Made by a program: the position numbers and the translations under genes. Positions 6,875-7,093 of a stretch of DNA of 7,093 nucleotides are shown here, in pieces; position 1 is the stretch's first letter; every line of letters begins with the position of its first letter. Origin of the DNA: an uncultured bacterium. GTDB taxonomy: Bacteria > Bdellovibrionota_C > UBA2361 > SZUA-149 > CALKYB01. The stretch covers positions 1 to 7,093 of the forward strand of contig CALIEE010000320.1 of assembly GCA_938022485.1 (NCBI GenBank), written 5' to 3'. Under the pieces are notes generated by a model that made no database searches, was not told the DNA's origin, and was given only the letters and a program-made list of their open reading frames with translations.

Positions 6875-7093
6875 CTATCCAAAAATTCCTTTTTTCTTCT
6901 TTTTAGTCCGATCAATGACCTTCATATTTAAGCCATGAACAACTATCCCGTGAAAATTGTGAACATTAGGTGGAACTGTTGTCATTCTTATTGTCCACTC
7001 TACTTGATCCATTTTACTTAGCTGCTCACGCAAAAGCTTCTTCCTTCGACCAATCATTTTAACTTCGACATATTCATCAAAGCGATGAATTTC
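6875..7093 (-). CDS. TraE-like protein copy 1, C-terminal part (runs off right edge)
   Basis: This is the 3' end of a gene that enters from the right edge; the frame is open to base 7093, giving 72 codons before the TAG at 6875-6877. The Met codon at 7057 is internal: the 12 codons upstream of it (EIHRFDEYVEVK) align with IQRFEDHVVVK of the next gene. The rest aligns as well: EWTIRMTTVP with EWYIKMTTIP, and NFHGIVVHGLNMKV with NEYGIVITDMKV. The visible part is thus the last strands of a VirB8/TraE-like periplasmic domain, followed by a basic tail (RTKKKKKGIFG). It has no membrane segment in the visible part, and its N-terminus lies outside the window. Third-position differences between the copies are extensive, so the duplication is old. 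The role is probably a second TraE-like scaffold subunit, by homology to its neighbour. Confidence 0.85.
   Translation of the reverse strand, partial: EIHRFDEYVEVKMIGRRKKLLREQLSKMDQVEWTIRMTTVPPNVHNFHGIVVHGLNMKVIDRTKKKKKGIFG

Noticed and set aside
320..7093. Assignment as a Dot/Icm (IncI-type) system with DotI, DotH, DotG, DotD and DotO
   Set aside because: The gene order and the N0-like lipoprotein suggest it at first, but the VGEDG..G.RG motif of TraB, the VENK/GTRAV/VYVI series of TraK, the LMWIP signature of TraV and the TraC-like N-terminus fit the F-type family better.

Overview
The window is an unbroken piece of one minus-strand operon for an F-type (MPF-F, TraC/TraB/TraK/TraV class) conjugative type IV secretion system. 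Read in the direction of transcription (right to left) the order is: the C-terminal part of a TraE-like protein (cut by the right edge), a second complete TraE-like protein, TraK, TraB, TraV, a small lipoprotein with a secretin-N0/STN-like domain, the TraC (VirB4-class) ATPase, and the first 95 codons of an unrecognised lipoprotein (cut by the left edge). The E-K-B-V-C order matches the core of the F plasmid transfer operon. The genes are packed with gaps of about 5 to 76 bases, most have a clear Shine-Dalgarno sequence, and there is no gene-free stretch over 100 bases.

How the parts should work together, from knowledge of the F family: TraB spans the inner membrane and periplasm and, with TraK and the lipoprotein TraV, forms the outer-membrane core complex. 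TraE is the VirB8-like inner-membrane/periplasmic scaffold. TraC is the cytoplasmic ATPase that powers pilus assembly. The two extra lipoproteins are probably accessory envelope parts of the same machine; the one with the N0-like fold recalls DotD of Dot/Icm systems. No relaxase, coupling protein, pilin, traL, traG, traU/W/N, mobile element, tRNA, rRNA or CRISPR is visible.

The host is a diderm bacterium, judged by Sec signal peptides, three lipoproteins and an outer-membrane core complex. The DNA is moderately AT-rich with AT-rich gaps and canonical SD sequences, which suits a proteobacterial plasmid or integrative conjugative element. I cannot name the species, or say whether the element is a plasmid or chromosomal.

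The main unusual points are the tandem TraE paralogs, the N0-like lipoprotein between traV and traC, the unrecognised lipoprotein after traC, and leader hairpins in front of traK and traC that could compete with their ribosome binding sites. This looks like a divergent F-type secretion system rather than a wholly new kind of system.
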